This document shows positions 1 through 21,087 of a DNA stretch of 64,000 nt, piece by piece. A program made the translations under genes and the position numbers. How positions within the stretch are numbered: the stretch's first letter is position 1; each line of letters starts with the position of its first letter. The notes below the pieces were generated by a model. That model was not told where the DNA came from. It did not search any database and worked only from the letters and a program-made list of their open reading frames with translations. The DNA is from Litomosoides sigmodontis (taxonomy: Eukaryota > Nematoda > Chromadorea > Rhabditida > Onchocercidae), in the NCBI GenBank assembly GCA_963070105.1, contig OY718805.1, positions 4,336,001 through 4,400,000 on the forward strand, in the 5' to 3' direction.

Positions 1-1225
1 TGAGCGATGAGCGGAATTCGATGCGGAATGAACCACTGTGAAATTATCAAATCCTAAAATGTTTTCGCACTTCGATTTGAGAGATATGAGCTAATCGCCA
101 GAGGTTAGTCAGCAGGTTCATTTTAGAACTAATAATATTCCTCTAAATTTTTAACGAAAATATGAAATGGTTAAACCTGAACCTTCTTGTATTGCTTTCA
201 AGAACCTGAAATATGTAATAAAAATATGCAGAAAGATACAAGAGATTATATTCCGACAAAATTTGAGAATCAGTGCTTGGCGAACTTCGCAAATCACCAA
301 TACAAATAAACAGTTTGCATGAATTTCACTGCTTAGAAGCAGAAGGGAATTTGCTGCATAGCTGAAGTGATTAAAGTGAGAGTGAAGAATGTGGAGGTCA
401 TCGTTAGGGCTACAACCTTCTCGTGGAAGACTTGTGCATGCAAGCATTTCTCTAATTTTCCATTCTTTATCGTCAAGGAAAACGAACACACAAAAGGTGA
501 GCACGTAACATTGCTTGTTGAACAATTACCTACGCCGTCGAATATCCTCACTTCAAAGAAAGCTTCCTAAATTCTGTTGCGAAGCTTTCCGCCTTCACCG
601 GAAAGCATCATTGTCCAACCAAATGAAATCAACAAAGATTGCAACCGATAAATGTACAAATTGCTTAAAATTTGGAGGGAATAAAGCAATTGAATTCATT
701 CCTTTCTTTCTTGTATTTCTTACAAATTTAAACAAACATAAAAATCGATGAAAATTTCGAAGAATTTTTGAAAATTTTCAATAAACTTGGTAAAGTTATC
801 TTTTTGCAAAAATTTGTTAATTGCTAAGATGATAGATGCTAAGGTTCTCGTCAAGCATTAATTACGTTCCTATTAACAGTAATCATAACTCATAAATTTA
901 CAAATTGTGCTTCAACACAGCATGGAACAGAGATCTCCAAAGTAATTGGCCTTATTGAAACAACTACCTGCACATTTCATAATGTAATTAAAATTTAAGA
1001 GAATGGATGAAATGTATAGATATTTTTCTTGTTGATCACTTTTTTTTAAAAAGTGAAATTTCAGCAATAAAATTAATACCAAATGAAATCTGAGGAAAAA
1101 AATTAATAAATGAATGCATGGAAAGGATTAAGCTCGAGTAGAAACGAAAATTTCATGACAAGAGCGCAATTTAATTTGAAGTAACAAGAGACATTCGATA
1201 TTAAAATTGCATAAAGTGGAAAATT
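1..1225. other. Intergenic region downstream of PTR gene
   Basis: AT-rich sequence with several short overlapping ORFs on both strands (for example 151-525 minus and 515-751 plus). None has recognisable family motifs or supporting splice structure. I see no RNA gene or mobile element here. Confidence 0.5.
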
Positions 1226-8284
<7,059 letters not shown>

Positions 8285-11200
8285 TTGTTGTGCTATTCGC
8301 AGCCAACAGAATTTAAAATTTTGTTACCCGTTTGACTTTTCTTTGAACTTTGACCCTTTTCACTGTAAAACAGTAGGAATTTAGACTTCGTTGGTAATTT
8401 ATGTCAGCTACTTCAATTTACATCACGCAAATTATAAGTCATAATATTAAGCGAAATTTTATTAGGTATGAAACTTTTGAAGTTTAAAAACTTATTACTT
8501 ACATGGCGAAAGAAAAAAAAGGGACATCCACAATTTTAAATTTCTCACCTATGTGACGTTTTACTGCCAATAAAAAAATTAAAAATTCATGAAGGAGGTG
8601 TTCATTCGAAACGGCAATATGGGTGCTAATTTTCGATTTCATTAAAAATAACGAAATAAGAATTGGAGTTGTCAGGTGGAAAAATGAACAAATTCTCAAC
8701 AGGCATATTTCGTGAACGAAGCGAATTTTTTCGCTTGAGTTCGTCGGAGATTACTTATCGTGAATTTCAAAATTTCGCTAAAATTCACTCCCAGATGCTA
8801 TCAATTTCAACTGATGTTAATTAGCAAGTCGAACTGCGTGATATTCAATTCTTTCACCGGAAAAATTAAGAGAGCGTAAAAGGTCAAAAGATTGCTCTGT
8901 GGACTTGAGTTATCAAAAGAGAACTAATTTATACATAACGCATTGAAGTTAGACTAACACTTTACCTGCACTTCAGATTCATTTTTATTTTTAATTTGTC
9001 ATTCATCTTCCTTATTTACGTCAGTTATTGGAAACTAATCGATTTTGATTTATTGGAAAGATGAACGTTAGAATAAAATAGAATAAAATTTTTTTAAAAC
9101 TTTTTTGACATACAATGATTAATTAACTTCCTTTGTATTCACATCGCACAGTGATTTACTACGATTTTTACAACAATTTTGCTCCTACTCCACTGGATTT
9201 CTCGTACTAAAAATTATTTTGGAAGTTAATTAATTTATGTTAGGAATGCATTTTGCATTTCCGTAGTGAAAGTAACAGCACGAGAAATTACGTTGAAATT
9301 ACGAGAACGGTCGCTAAAGAGTGATGAAAAGTGAAGCGAAGAGGAAAAGTGAAAATGGAGCGCATGGTAGCTATATTATATGAAATGTTAAATGCAGAAA
9401 GCGGAAGGAAAGTTTCAAATAAACGGTCTGTAAATTGATGATTAAAGCAAAGAATGAAAAAAATTGAAAAATTCGATGACATACGAAAATAAAAACGAAG
9501 TAGCAAAACTGGCTGTGTGTAATTGTGAATATTAAGTTTTCAATTTCTTCCTAATTTTATGCGCTTTGATTTTCTGAGCATTCATTCACATTGGATGATA
9601 GCTTGTCACTTCAAATTAACTTAACGGTAAAACTTGAAGTAGAAGTTGACGACAATAGCGAGTGCCTTGATTCGTTGAAAGCCTATTGAGCTGCTAGACA
9701 AGGACTAACTCAGCGAATGTTTGAAATGAAAAGATTTCATTTCATAACTATCAGATTAAATTTCTGTTCCTTCAAACTAATAATTAAACTGCAATTTCAT
9801 AAGATACTAAACGTGAAACGGTAAATATAAATTAGCTTTTGGCAACTTTTGAAAGTGTTCCTCGCCCGAAAACTTCATTAACCGCAGAAATTTCGTAAAG
9901 GTTTTGAGAAACAGTTGATGCTAAGGGATCAAAGAACGAATAAAATATTGAATGGAATGACTTATTACGAGAAAACCTTCATTCTTTAAATTGCATGCTA
10001 CTTTTGATGTCTTCGCAATCAATCGAACTCGACGTGAAATCTTTAAATAATTTAGTCTGAGGAAATCAGCGCAGTTGAAGTGATAAGACAATCTACTTTA
10101 CAGCAACGATAAGTGCTTTTCATTAAGCAGCAAACTTGTACAACGAAGTGTAAATGAGTTTCGGGGCGACAGTGACCACAGGTGGAAAATCTTTATCGGT
10201 GGAATTACTGTTGTTTGTTGATTTCATCAGGCCAAAAATGAATCCTTAAACATAGTCATTCACAAATCGAAATAACGCCCGTCTTTTCCCGAGAGCACCT
10301 GGAGATGCTCAAGACTTACAGGAAGTATGACGTAAGTTTATGTCACATCAACAACGAATTGGAGAAGAATATAAGAAAGAAGTAGGGATGGATGTGGAAA
10401 CGAGAACTGATGACGAAAAAACAAATTGGGCAATGACAAAAAAAAAAGCAAATTGCTTTAATTTATTAAAATTTTATTAGCTTAGAAATCTTGTTGAAAT
10501 TAGCTAACAAAAAAAGAAAGCAATTGCCAGCTGATACTGAAATTGATTTTCTTTAAATGCAAAAAATGATCCTAGATGATGATAACGATGTTGGTGCTGA
10601 GGTCAACGATGGCGTTTCAATATGCTCAAGTAAAAAATGAAGTGTTTTAAGATTGGCACTTATCACCATATAATCAATTTTCATCTGAATGTCAAACTGA
10701 TTAGCAAAGAATAATTTCCGCATAAGACGTGAGAATTTGCCTGAACTTGCTTACTCTAACTCTAACGTCTCGGAGAGCAATTAGAATGAATTAACAAATA
10801 TTACTTCCAATTTTTTAAAATGAATGATGAATTGTCCGTTATCACCAACAGCTGTGTTTTAAGCAATCAAGCAAACTTACTCGCTGATCCATCTATCAGC
10901 CCGAAACTTGTACTTTAATCAAACTTTTAACATTGTTGTCCTAAAAGAAGACACTGTCGTTTTTTAAATTAAATGTTTTTTTTCCCATTTAACTTTTGGA
11001 AGAAAAGATTGTACTAAAAAAAGGCGGTTATGTACGCCATGAATTAAAATTCGTATTCTCTAATTGTTTTTTCCAGTGATTGCATATGAGTAGTTGGTAA
11101 CAAGTTTAGCTTATTCGCGAGTTCGCAAAGAAAGGAAGCGGAAATTAAATTCATTACAAAATTTGTGGTTTAAATCATCCATTATACGAACTGGTCAACG

Positions 11201-12358
11201 AAAAAAAAGCATGGCTACCCACCCACTGAATACCTGAAATTCTATTTGTTCCCCTTTTTTTAAGACTTTATAATGAGCTACTTCCATCGATATAGTGATA
11301 ATTTTGTGTTTCGTTGGATGAAATTGGTAAATTTTTACGCTTAAATTTGAAGTACCAATGAAACTTTCACAAAATTCAATAATGCAAGAAATAAAAATTA
11401 GGACTAAAAAGTTTGAAATGGTTGTGACGTCATGATGATTTGAGTGGGTGGGCTTTTTTTTCCAATCGAAAATGCGATTTGCACATACGTATTGGAAGAG
11501 AATGACACAATGTGTGTGTGTTTCGATTGGACGATGACGAAGATGGAAATAAAAGCTTTAAAAGAAGTACCTGAATTTTACAAAATATATTTTTGGCTGG
11601 ACAAGTTTTGCTATTTCTTTTTATAAAGAACTTCGGTTGCTTCTCTCTGTCTCTCTCTCTTTCCTTCAATGATCGTATGAAATAAAATATTTCATATATT
11701 TCACATTAAAATATCAAGAAGAAGGAGCAAAGAAGCATTTCAACAACAAATTTAACTCACACCGGCAGCTCCTCGCACCATTTCACCGATAGGTTAGCTA
11801 CTGCAGTTGTTAGGAAAAGAACAATGGAAGTGCTATTTCGATCGTTGCAAATTCATTTTTGATCATTTCTGATTAAATTATCATTGATAGCTTTAATAAG
11901 CAATAGCGGTAACATCGAAAGTGTAAACTTAGCAATTCAGCAAATCAGCTGCCAGCCGGAGACTCTTGCTTTTTATGAGAATTTCAAATTTTCACCAATT
12001 AATTAACTGAAAAATCCAACAGTGAAGATTTTTAAATGCAAAAGTTAGCTGCTGTTGTCGTCGTGGATGAGACGGTCACTTGGAGAAGAAGAGACAGTCC
12101 TTTGGATAAATTAAAAACTTTTTTTCTTCTAATTAATGCAAAAATTACGGACATTTTTCAATTTAATGCAATACGTTGGTTGGATGGATTGGCTATTATG
12201 CAAAATTTCATGAAAGGAACGGAGAAGGGACAAGTGGTGAACAGATATAATCCGAAATAGCAAGGACGAATGAAAGACGGCTGGTAGAAACGATAAAAAC
12301 GGCCATCCATCTGTGCAATCTTTCACTTAGAGATCTCACAGTTTCTGTAAGGTAGACG

Positions 12359-12747
12359 AGAGAGAAAGGGAGAGAGAAATGGGAGGAATGAGTAGAAGGT
12401 AAGGTAGGGGGGAGGAGGGATGGGAGAGAGAGAGAGAGAGATACTCAGGTAATGGGCATGTTAACTGTTCGAGTACTTTTTAACATCAAATTTTATTTTC
12501 CAACTTTTTCTGCCCATTGCCCTTTTTTACACGTTCAGCGGGAGTGGTGACTGGAAGCTTTTTTATTTCATTCCTGCTGAAAGTAGTGGAAATCCATCGA
12601 ATACTGCAAATTACTTTTTGAAGGTGTAAATTTTTTTTCAATTTATTTTTTCTCTCTTCTCCTTTCTCTTCCTTCTGCTGACCTCGTTTTCTTTCTTCTT
12701 CCCACTTCCTCCCTTCCCCTTCCGCACTCTCTCTCTCTCTCTCTCTT
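12359..12747. repeat. Polypurine (GA)n tract followed by polypyrimidine (CT)n tract
   Basis: A GA-rich tract at 12359-12441 ends in a (GA)n run at 12425-12441. About 290 bp further on is a (CT)n run at 12726-12747 within a CT-rich stretch starting near 12650. The two arms are mutually complementary simple repeats. The GA/CT bias also creates a spurious charged open frame on the minus strand. Confidence 0.8.
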
Positions 12748-15471
12748 CCTTTCATTATTTCGTTTAAGTAAAATTAAATCGATAGTCGATAGATAACTCT
12801 TCTCTGTCCTCCTTCAGTTTATCTTATCAATACATCTATGCATATTCCTTCCACGTACGCTTAGCTCGGTAAAAAGTTTGCTCAGAACCGTTGCGACTAA
12901 GGGAAAAGCTAGAATTCTCTTTTTTCCCATTTTTAAAGTATAATTTAAGTTTTTTGAAATGCATGCATCCATCGAGTAGTGAAAAAAAGAAACAATAAAT
13001 TACTGATTAGCAGGTATTCACCGAGGCAAACAATAGAAAGTCGTAAATTGGGTAAGTGAAGTAAGGGAAAAAAGAAGGGTAGTCGTGGAATGACTGCAAG
13101 CACTATGCGTCATCGTATTTAGGACGACGGAAAGCGGAAGGACAAGCGTAAAAGGAATTTTAAGAAATTTTCATTTTACTAACGCTTTTTTTCTCATTTC
13201 AAAAAACATTATTCACGCAAATATCACTATTACTATGCAATTCTTATAATAAACAATAATTGAAATGTAATTTTGTTTGCGATCGCTTCTCTCTGCGTGA
13301 TCATTTCATTAATTCACATACGTGATAATTACGCCTTTCAAATTTATTCTATTGAAGAATTAAACAATTTGTAAAATAGTCAGTTACTTGTTGAGAAAAC
13401 GGGAGAAAATAAGCAACGAGGAATTGTCAACTTTTAGTGGCAACAATTTCGTATGCAACAATTTTATTAAAATAAATTAATTATTGCTGTTGTATTGTGT
13501 CCCGTTATCTCTCCACAATTTCTAACGTTTGACGTCTGTTATGAGAATAAATTGATTATTGAAATCGATTTATTCCAAATTTCAAACAAATATTTAAAAA
13601 TTCAAGAAATGTTAAAAAACGACACTTCTTACTATCACTGTTAATATATCACTTCACTTATGAGTGCCACTTGATAACATAATGAAAATTTGAAATTTAT
13701 ACGAAAAGGACGCCATCGTTGACAAGATATTTGCGTTGGAATGGTAAAATTTGACGAAGTGAAGAAAAAAGGAATTGATGAAATTTGTGAAGAAATTAAC
13801 ACTGAAATGAGAGCACTCTAACTTTGTTTTACGAAATGAAACTCTTCAACGACGAGGACTTTCTTATTTAATAAAATAATTAGGGAGGTGAAAATTCAAA
13901 AATGCCACAAGCACGATGTTTTTACAAGTTTCTAAGAGTGGAAAAAATCGTGACGTTTCGTTTGAAACTGCTACTGTTTTATTAAAAAGGAACTGGAAAG
14001 TAAGAAGGAAAAAGTATGCAAGCTATTTGCTCCTACTTTTTTTCTGACTTTAATGAATTTCTAAACTGGAAACTTTTTTGAACTGGAAACGTTTTTTTTT
14101 GTGGTAAAAGAATATTGTTAATAAAAATCATTTTAAAATTAATTTCTAAAAAAAAATACAATTTTTAGCGTAGAAATTCTCATAATTAGATTTATCTAAT
14201 TGTCTAATACAATAATTACAACACGCCGAACAGACATTAAGCGCTATTGAAATGGCACAGACTTGTGCTGTTAGTTATTAAACCATTTTAACTTATGCAA
14301 TATTTCCTAAAGAATTGATTGGAATATTTAAAAATTTATTTTGATGTATTATGAAACAAACGTGACAGTTGCGTTTTGTGGGAAATGTGCGACAACTGGG
14401 CCTGTTTAAGTGCTGTAAGATATGGCAATAATTTGGTGTTACTTTCGTAATAAAGTGGTTTTTTTATGATGACGTCAATTTCGACAAATTTTTACTTCGA
14501 TGATGAATGCTACATTGCTTTCTGAATGTGATAACTGTAACTGTTGATCTTTTTCTTGCTTCAAATTTTTTAGAAGCAAAATAACCAGTCCACGAGAGAT
14601 ATGATCAATGTACTTGCTGATATTTGATATTAATATTACAATTTCTCCTTCACACTTACAAGCCCATATTTCATTGAAATACCTGACAAGGAATACAGAA
14701 TTCAGCAAACGTTCGAGAAAAATTCAACTATTCTATGACATTTATGCGCAAAAACAATTTCAAAAAATATTGAAATATTCGAAAAAAAAACGTCTAATTT
14801 AAACAACATCATTTTAACATTTAAATGATGCATTCTTGAAAGCCGTACATTTTACTCATTTATTTTCTTTCATTTAAAAAGATATTAAATTGAGGGGGAG
14901 GGATCAGTGGAAAATTTAAATACAATATTACTGGATGGAGTAGTGAGGTGAAAGATGGGGTGCAATCTGTGATTTTAAAATTAACATGTAAAGATGATGG
15001 GATAACTCAATCACTGCTGGTGGAAATTTCAAATTTGATGGTCAATTTTTACGACAAAAAGGCAGAAAGTTGCAAAATTCGTGATATTTGCCACAATAAA
15101 TCAAGAAAATGTCCCAACAATTACAATTCATTTATGCTCAAAATGCTCAACAACCAACTGCGACAACAGCGCCTTGCAGTACGGTATAATTTATGCCATT
15201 TACTAATAAGTTATCAAGCAAAAATCACAATTAAAATGTTACCAAATGTTTTACAAGACAAGTGTTTGTATAAAACGATTTCATTCACGATTAAGAGAAG
15301 GAAGGAAACCAAAACTTGCATTTCTCTTCTTCGCCTTCGAGTAAAGGACAACGGTTGAAATTTTTGTTGTAATAAATTCATTTTCGAAAGTACTGTAATC
15401 AGCCCACCATCATATTTTTCTGCCATACCGGAAAGTTGCATGCATTCCGTCCAAGAAAATTTCATTTTCTG

Positions 15472-15790
15472 TCTCTCTCTCTCTCTCTCTCTAGCTACTT
15501 CTATTCTAGTATATAAATAATAAAATGTTTAAATGTTATCTTTCATATTCTTCAAGCAAAACACACACACACACAAACGCACAGATAGACGCACATACAT
15601 TGATAAATAAGCATTACAGTAAATACAAATGTTTGTGTGTCATAGAACTGTAAATGCGAGAAATGAAGTTTAATGAGAAAGTTAATAAAGGAATCTGTGC
15701 AAAAATGATAATTATAAGAATTCAAAACGATAAAAGTTGATCAGTGAAAGCGAGAGAAAAAGAGAGAGAGAGAGGGAGAAAGAGAGAGAA
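15472..15790. repeat. Cluster of (CT)n, (AC)n and (GA)n microsatellites
   Basis: A (CT)n run at 15472-15492, an (AC)n run at about 15560-15575 and a GA-rich run at 15751-15790 fall within 320 bp of non-coding DNA. No associated element is visible. Confidence 0.85.
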
Positions 15791-18628
15791 AGATTGGCGA
15801 AGTCTTTTCCTATCTTCACTCCTTGTCATGCAACAGTTTCCCTTAATCCAGTTCTTCAGTATAAATTAGAAAAGATGAAGTAATTTGTTCCTTTCACGGC
15901 GAAGTACATTAAACATACTTACCTGTACTTCATCATTTTCATGCACTTACGGACGCGAAGAGTTGCTTCGTCACCACTTCATTATCTAATAGTCTTTCCT
16001 CCTTCCATTTTTCGAGAATGAGAATTGTCTGTTTAGGTATTAAGTTGAATTAAATTTGTTGAAGAAGTAAGGAAATGGATAATTATTAAAAATGAGCGGA
16101 CAGGGGGAGATGAGTGATTTCAAGAACTGTCTGCTTCTACAATTCTCGAAGAACAAATGAGATGGATGGGATTTTGTAATTCGATAGTTTCCAGCGTTCC
16201 CTGCTCGCTCTTCCAACTAATGAAAAATATTCGCAACAATGAAATTTTGCATGAAAGTTCAACTTTTCAATGAGCTTCATTTTATGGTACAAGTAATCAC
16301 TCGTCATCACTGAAATCACAAATCACTAATTCTTAACTCCCTTTAAGTGTTACGAAGAAATTGAAGAAGCTTTCGTCCTCCATTCTTGACTTAAACATTT
16401 CTGGGATGTTACGTTCTTTAGGAGTGAAGCGGAAGTAGCGCGTACTTTTGCAGTGCTTCATTTCGCTATAAGCGAAATGTTTCAATCATGCATTAATCAA
16501 TTAATGAATTAAACGGCTTGAATATTTTAATTAGCGTTATTACGGATGGCAGTGTGTTTCAGTTGGTGGTCGAGAACTCAGCTGAATCTCAAGAATCAAA
16601 TGGTCGGCTCATCAACATTGTAGGTGGTAGAAGAAGTTAGATGTTGCACAGAACTAGAACCAACTTGCAAAATTTCAGGTCTACCTGGTAGCCAGTGCAT
16701 TCAATGGGTCAAACTTTTAAGTCACATGACGAAGTATAGCGAAGATTGCAGTATCGAACAGACTTAGTGAACTTATCCAGTCCTTATTTTGTTTAACCGA
16801 CTCTTTTTAATTTGCCTCAGTGATGAATCGTCCACGTACGCTCTCTTCTATGTTTTCCATTTCTTCCTTAGTGTGAAGCTTCCGTGAAATCCAACAGTTG
16901 TTCGGTTACTATCACGCAATATGCCAATAATACTTGACCTGGATTCACATGGCGGAAGATTTCTGACGTGAGTAAACTTTCTAAATTTGATGATTGTGAA
17001 AAGGTTTAAGGTTTTTTGGACAGTTTAGCAATTCCTGGCATTATATTTGTGAAAGCAAACCAACGGCTACAGTAAAACATGATTTTGCTTTGATAACATA
17101 AAATCACGTCACTGCTATGTTTAACGAAAAGGACGTGGCTTGAGGTGGCTAACTAAATTTATTCATGGAATTTTAATGAAATTACTCTCTTCTGAATTTA
17201 CATTCAAACATCATGCTTAAGAATGGTTAGAATGATGGCTTAGATTAAGCACACTGCAGTGAGATCCGCTGACGACTGGTTCGGTTCGTTCAGGCAATCA
17301 CATCATAAAGCAAGAAAAAAAATAAAATCAATAATTCAGAAAATAAGAATGCAAAATCAATAATAATTCAGAGAAAATGAATTCAACAGTAAAACAACAT
17401 ATTTGAATGGCTTAAAACTTCAACAAAAATCCATAAACTATAATTTTTTAAGCGCAGTTTTACACATTGAAAGCTTAAAAACTCGGAGTATTTCGAAATG
17501 TGTGCCGAAATCAACGAACGATTCGTATCTTTCAGCCTTTCGAAAATCCACCGACCGCTAAACACTCCTAAACCTAAGTGTTTTTACTTTTATCATTGCA
17601 AATACCACGTGACGACAAGTACCGCTAATTGTCAAATTGCGCTCATTCAAAACAGCTTTTTTTTTGCAATAAGTGCTATGCCGCACCACCCCACTTACGT
17701 TTCCTTCCATTTCCCCACGAATTTATTATCAAAGCGCTTGATGAGCTTGTCTTCACCATCGCATTTTTTTGTTAATTACATTCGTGCATTTATAAGTTCG
17801 AACTTCAAATGAACAGCGATTCATATTCAGGAAGGCTTGTGGGCCGAAGACATTCTCCAATTTAAAAGGAACTGTTCGGTAGTATTCTGAAAGAATCCAA
17901 TGAGGCGACATCCTTGCGCCAGCCGCACCTCCGTGCTAACTGTACTTCACGTTGAAAATTAACAACCAATATTTAAATTCCTTCCGCAACAATATCTCCG
18001 TGCAGACAATCGTGAGAGCAACTTTTTAGCACGATGACGGGGAGGGACGTGCACTTACGCACGAAAACGATATGCGAACTAATTAAAGAATTTATTTGCA
18101 AGAAGTGTTAGCGTCGAATTCGCAGAACCAATTAAAGTATAGCCGCCTATCGGCGTACTTTGCGTACATTTATTTACAGTATTGCGGATGAGACTTGATT
18201 TTTGACACTGATCGTATCAGCTAATAACCTTTACTGATAAAGAAATTCATCCTCAATTACCCATACGTTGCTTGTTCTCAATGTCCATCAGATCATCATC
18301 ACCAGTAGTCAATCGAGTGGACATGTTCCAGGGGAGGGATAACTTGCAAAGAGGTCCGTTACGAATTCTCGTGAGGCCATTGAAATTAAAAAAAAAATTG
18401 GTTAATATGGAACAAAGACTATTTCATGTTAACTGCAGGAAAATAAATTAAGCGTTAATAAGTATAGCTGAGAGTGAAAGGATGAAGTGGGACATAACGT
18501 CAATTGAAATTAACTAAACTACACATGAACGCTAATTGAAATCAAATAAATTAGGGAGGGGAGGGGGGGGGGCCATGTTCCACTACGTTCTAACTCATCA
18601 GCTTCAAATGCGAACAACACCACTGGAA

Positions 18629-18678
18629 CAGATCCGCAAGGCGTCCTGTGTCAGTGGCAGATCCGCAAGACGTCCTGT
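18629..18678. repeat. Short tandem duplication, 21 bp unit at 29 bp spacing
   Basis: CAGATCCGCAAG followed by (G/A)CGTCCTGT occurs at 18629-18649 and again at 18658-18678 with one mismatch. It sits in the GC-richer island, about 60 bp after a 10-G run (18563-18572). Confidence 0.85.
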
Positions 18679-21080
18679 ACCAGCGTCATCCACCAACCCC
18701 CATTTCGCCATATACGCAAGGTACCACACGCACCTTGAAGTGGTCCCTACCATCCAATCCCTGCATCTCTCCCTTTTCCACACTCTTTCCAATATCATCC
18801 ACCTGTCTATTTCTCCCTCTTCTTCACTATATCTGTCGCTTCTACTTATCGATCTGATATGTTGATGCCACCGCCACCGCAGAGTGAATGCAGTCTACTC
18901 TGTAAGTGCTGGGGGAAATAGTATGGAGGATGATGCAGGCGACGATGTTATATGAGATACAGTGTACTTACGTGGGAGAGCAGTGGGATGTGATAACTTG
19001 GAGAGGTAGTGAGAAGGTAGTCATGGAGTAGAAGAAAAAAGGAGAGCACTGTTTGACGGAAGTGGCCAAAACGCATTATTGAATAGTGCTAATCATAACT
19101 GGACAATAAAGAGGTGCAAAGATGATTGCGAAGGAATAGTGTGCGAAAAAGATAGACTGCAGAAAGGATGAGATAACATCGGATAAGTGCTGTTAATATG
19201 AGGCATCTAGATGGTTAATGTGTTGATGAAATAGAGTTGTCTAGAAAATCGATCTGCCAGACGATTAGACAGTGAGTTGTTCCACCAGTGTGGCCAACCA
19301 ATAGCGCTGCTGTTGCTACCACGCACGCACAGAGAAACGGAGAGACAAGGCGTTGTTGGTGGTGGTCGGTGTATTTATCGCTGAAAATTTCGCTGCAAGT
19401 TGTGTGCGTGTGCGTGCATGGACGTGCACGGCACTGCAAGGCACGTGTGTTTCTGAAAGGTCGGTCTGAATCACACGGTGTACGTGTGATGCCTGTGAGA
19501 ATGCCGGCAATATGTGATGTGATGAACTGTCGATTTCGTTTGCATCCTCAATTGTCCGTTTTAGTGATTTTGCTCGAAGTGATACCACTTTTACCCCACC
19601 AGTGTTATTGCTTCATTTTCGCTGCTCACTTCTGGACATACATGTGACCGCCACTAACTCTCGTATGCCTCTTCCTATCTTGAGCATCTCGTACGTGTGA
19701 TCGTACGTAGACCACTGTGATCGAGCTGTTACTCTTTGGTACATTCAGCTGGCGTTCTAGCCGCTCCTACTAATAGTACTGTTGCACTCTGTTAAACAGT
19801 TATGGTTCACTTTAAAAATTTGCAATCAATTTCTAAGCACTTTTGCCATTTGCATGAAGGACAAGTGCAACAGATGGCACGTTGTGTTCTAATGCAAGTT
19901 GTGGTTGGAGTGAAACAGCGAAAGAGTAAGTGAACTGCTACAAAATGATCTAGTAGCTGACATTCTCGAATGCTCTTTTGTTGATTTTAGACTTGTTTTA
20001 ATGTCGAGACCGAGAGGGCTGTTTTGAGGCTATTCATTAGCGGTAGTATTACGGGAATATACGTCTAACCAGTTTTTTTGATACAAAATTTCAAAATTAC
20101 ATTAAGTTCAATTCTGTTGAAAACATAAGCGAATTTTTTATGGTTTTTAATTTTTGCTTGCAAATATTTGAAGACTTCTCATACAGGTATTCATCTCTTT
20201 TGCTTTTTTCACATAATTCAAACAATCAGTGGTCCTACTTTCCCGCAAAGCAAATAAAGTTGTTAGTTATGACCAGTTCCTCCTGTTAGAGATATGTTCT
20301 GTTCATGTGGTTTTTAGAATCCACAATTAACTAATCTTCACTCCGCGGTACGGAGGAAGAATTCTCGACGTTTAACTGTAATCCAGGTGCGCTTTCAGTG
20401 TGCTGGACAATTTATAGTTTTTTAGCTTATTGTACATCGAGGTGTGGCCAATGTGTACAGTGTAATATGCATGTATGAGCTTTTGTTATTTTATGAATAC
20501 TTTAATAAGGAAAGTGGAATTGGAGATTACACCTTCATTTAAATATTGTTCATTTGTTGATGGCGAAAAGTCACAGTTTATTGCACGAAGTTTCTATTTA
20601 TAGTGTGTTAGGAAATGCTTATACTCTCTTAGATGAAAAAAAAGCTCTAGAAGAAATTTCTTCCACATGCACAGTTGCAGGGAAGGAAAGTTCAGCGTGG
20701 GATAATATATTTGCTCATTTCCATAGCTTTTCACTATATTCAATTTAGTGGACAAAACTGATTTTCCTTTTGTTCCGAAGTGCAGTTTTACCTCTAACAT
20801 TATTTATGGAAATTTATGGAAATGACGTCTTATCAGAAATAAGACGAGGAAGATTAACATTATATTCAAACTCATCACACAATAAACTGAAAGATTAAAA
20901 AGATGAAGTGAATGCTCAACACGACAGGATAAAACATCAGAATCTGAAATATAAGTCTTGCAAAAATAGCGGATAATTGCTGATATTGGAATTAAAGGAT
21001 GATTTGCTTTTAAATGTGTGCAAAGCGTCATGCCGAATATTCTACGAAAGTATCTAATTCATAATAGTCTGTGTTGTAGA

Positions 21081-21087
21081 TCTCAGA
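21081..21087 (+). promoter_or_regulatory. Probable spliced-leader or 5'-UTR intron acceptor abutting the ARID2 start codon
   Basis: TCTCAG lies immediately before AATGG, leaving one base between the acceptor AG and the ATG at 21088. In nematodes this arrangement is typical of spliced-leader addition. A conventional 5'-UTR intron is the alternative. Confidence 0.5.

Larger units (their letters stand above)
8285..21087. other. 12.8 kb gene-poor interval between divergent PTR and ARID2 genes
   Basis: No coding region could be supported. ORFs present are short, lack splice context and match no family I recognise. The interval holds the 5' flanks of both neighbours, polypurine/polypyrimidine tracts at 12359-12747 and 15472-15790, and a less AT-rich island at about 18540-19790. 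One possible isolated exon (16563-16640) has a TTTCAG acceptor but no partners. Long regulatory sequence, noncoding RNA or missed short-exon genes cannot be excluded. Confidence 0.5.

Noticed and set aside
12486..12755. Highly charged Arg/Glu/Lys-rich minus-strand ORF
   Set aside because: Translation of GA/CT simple sequence; no independent coding evidence.
14948..15358. 136-residue plus-strand ORF
   Set aside because: No recognisable domain, no splice partners, and composition like random AT-rich sequence.
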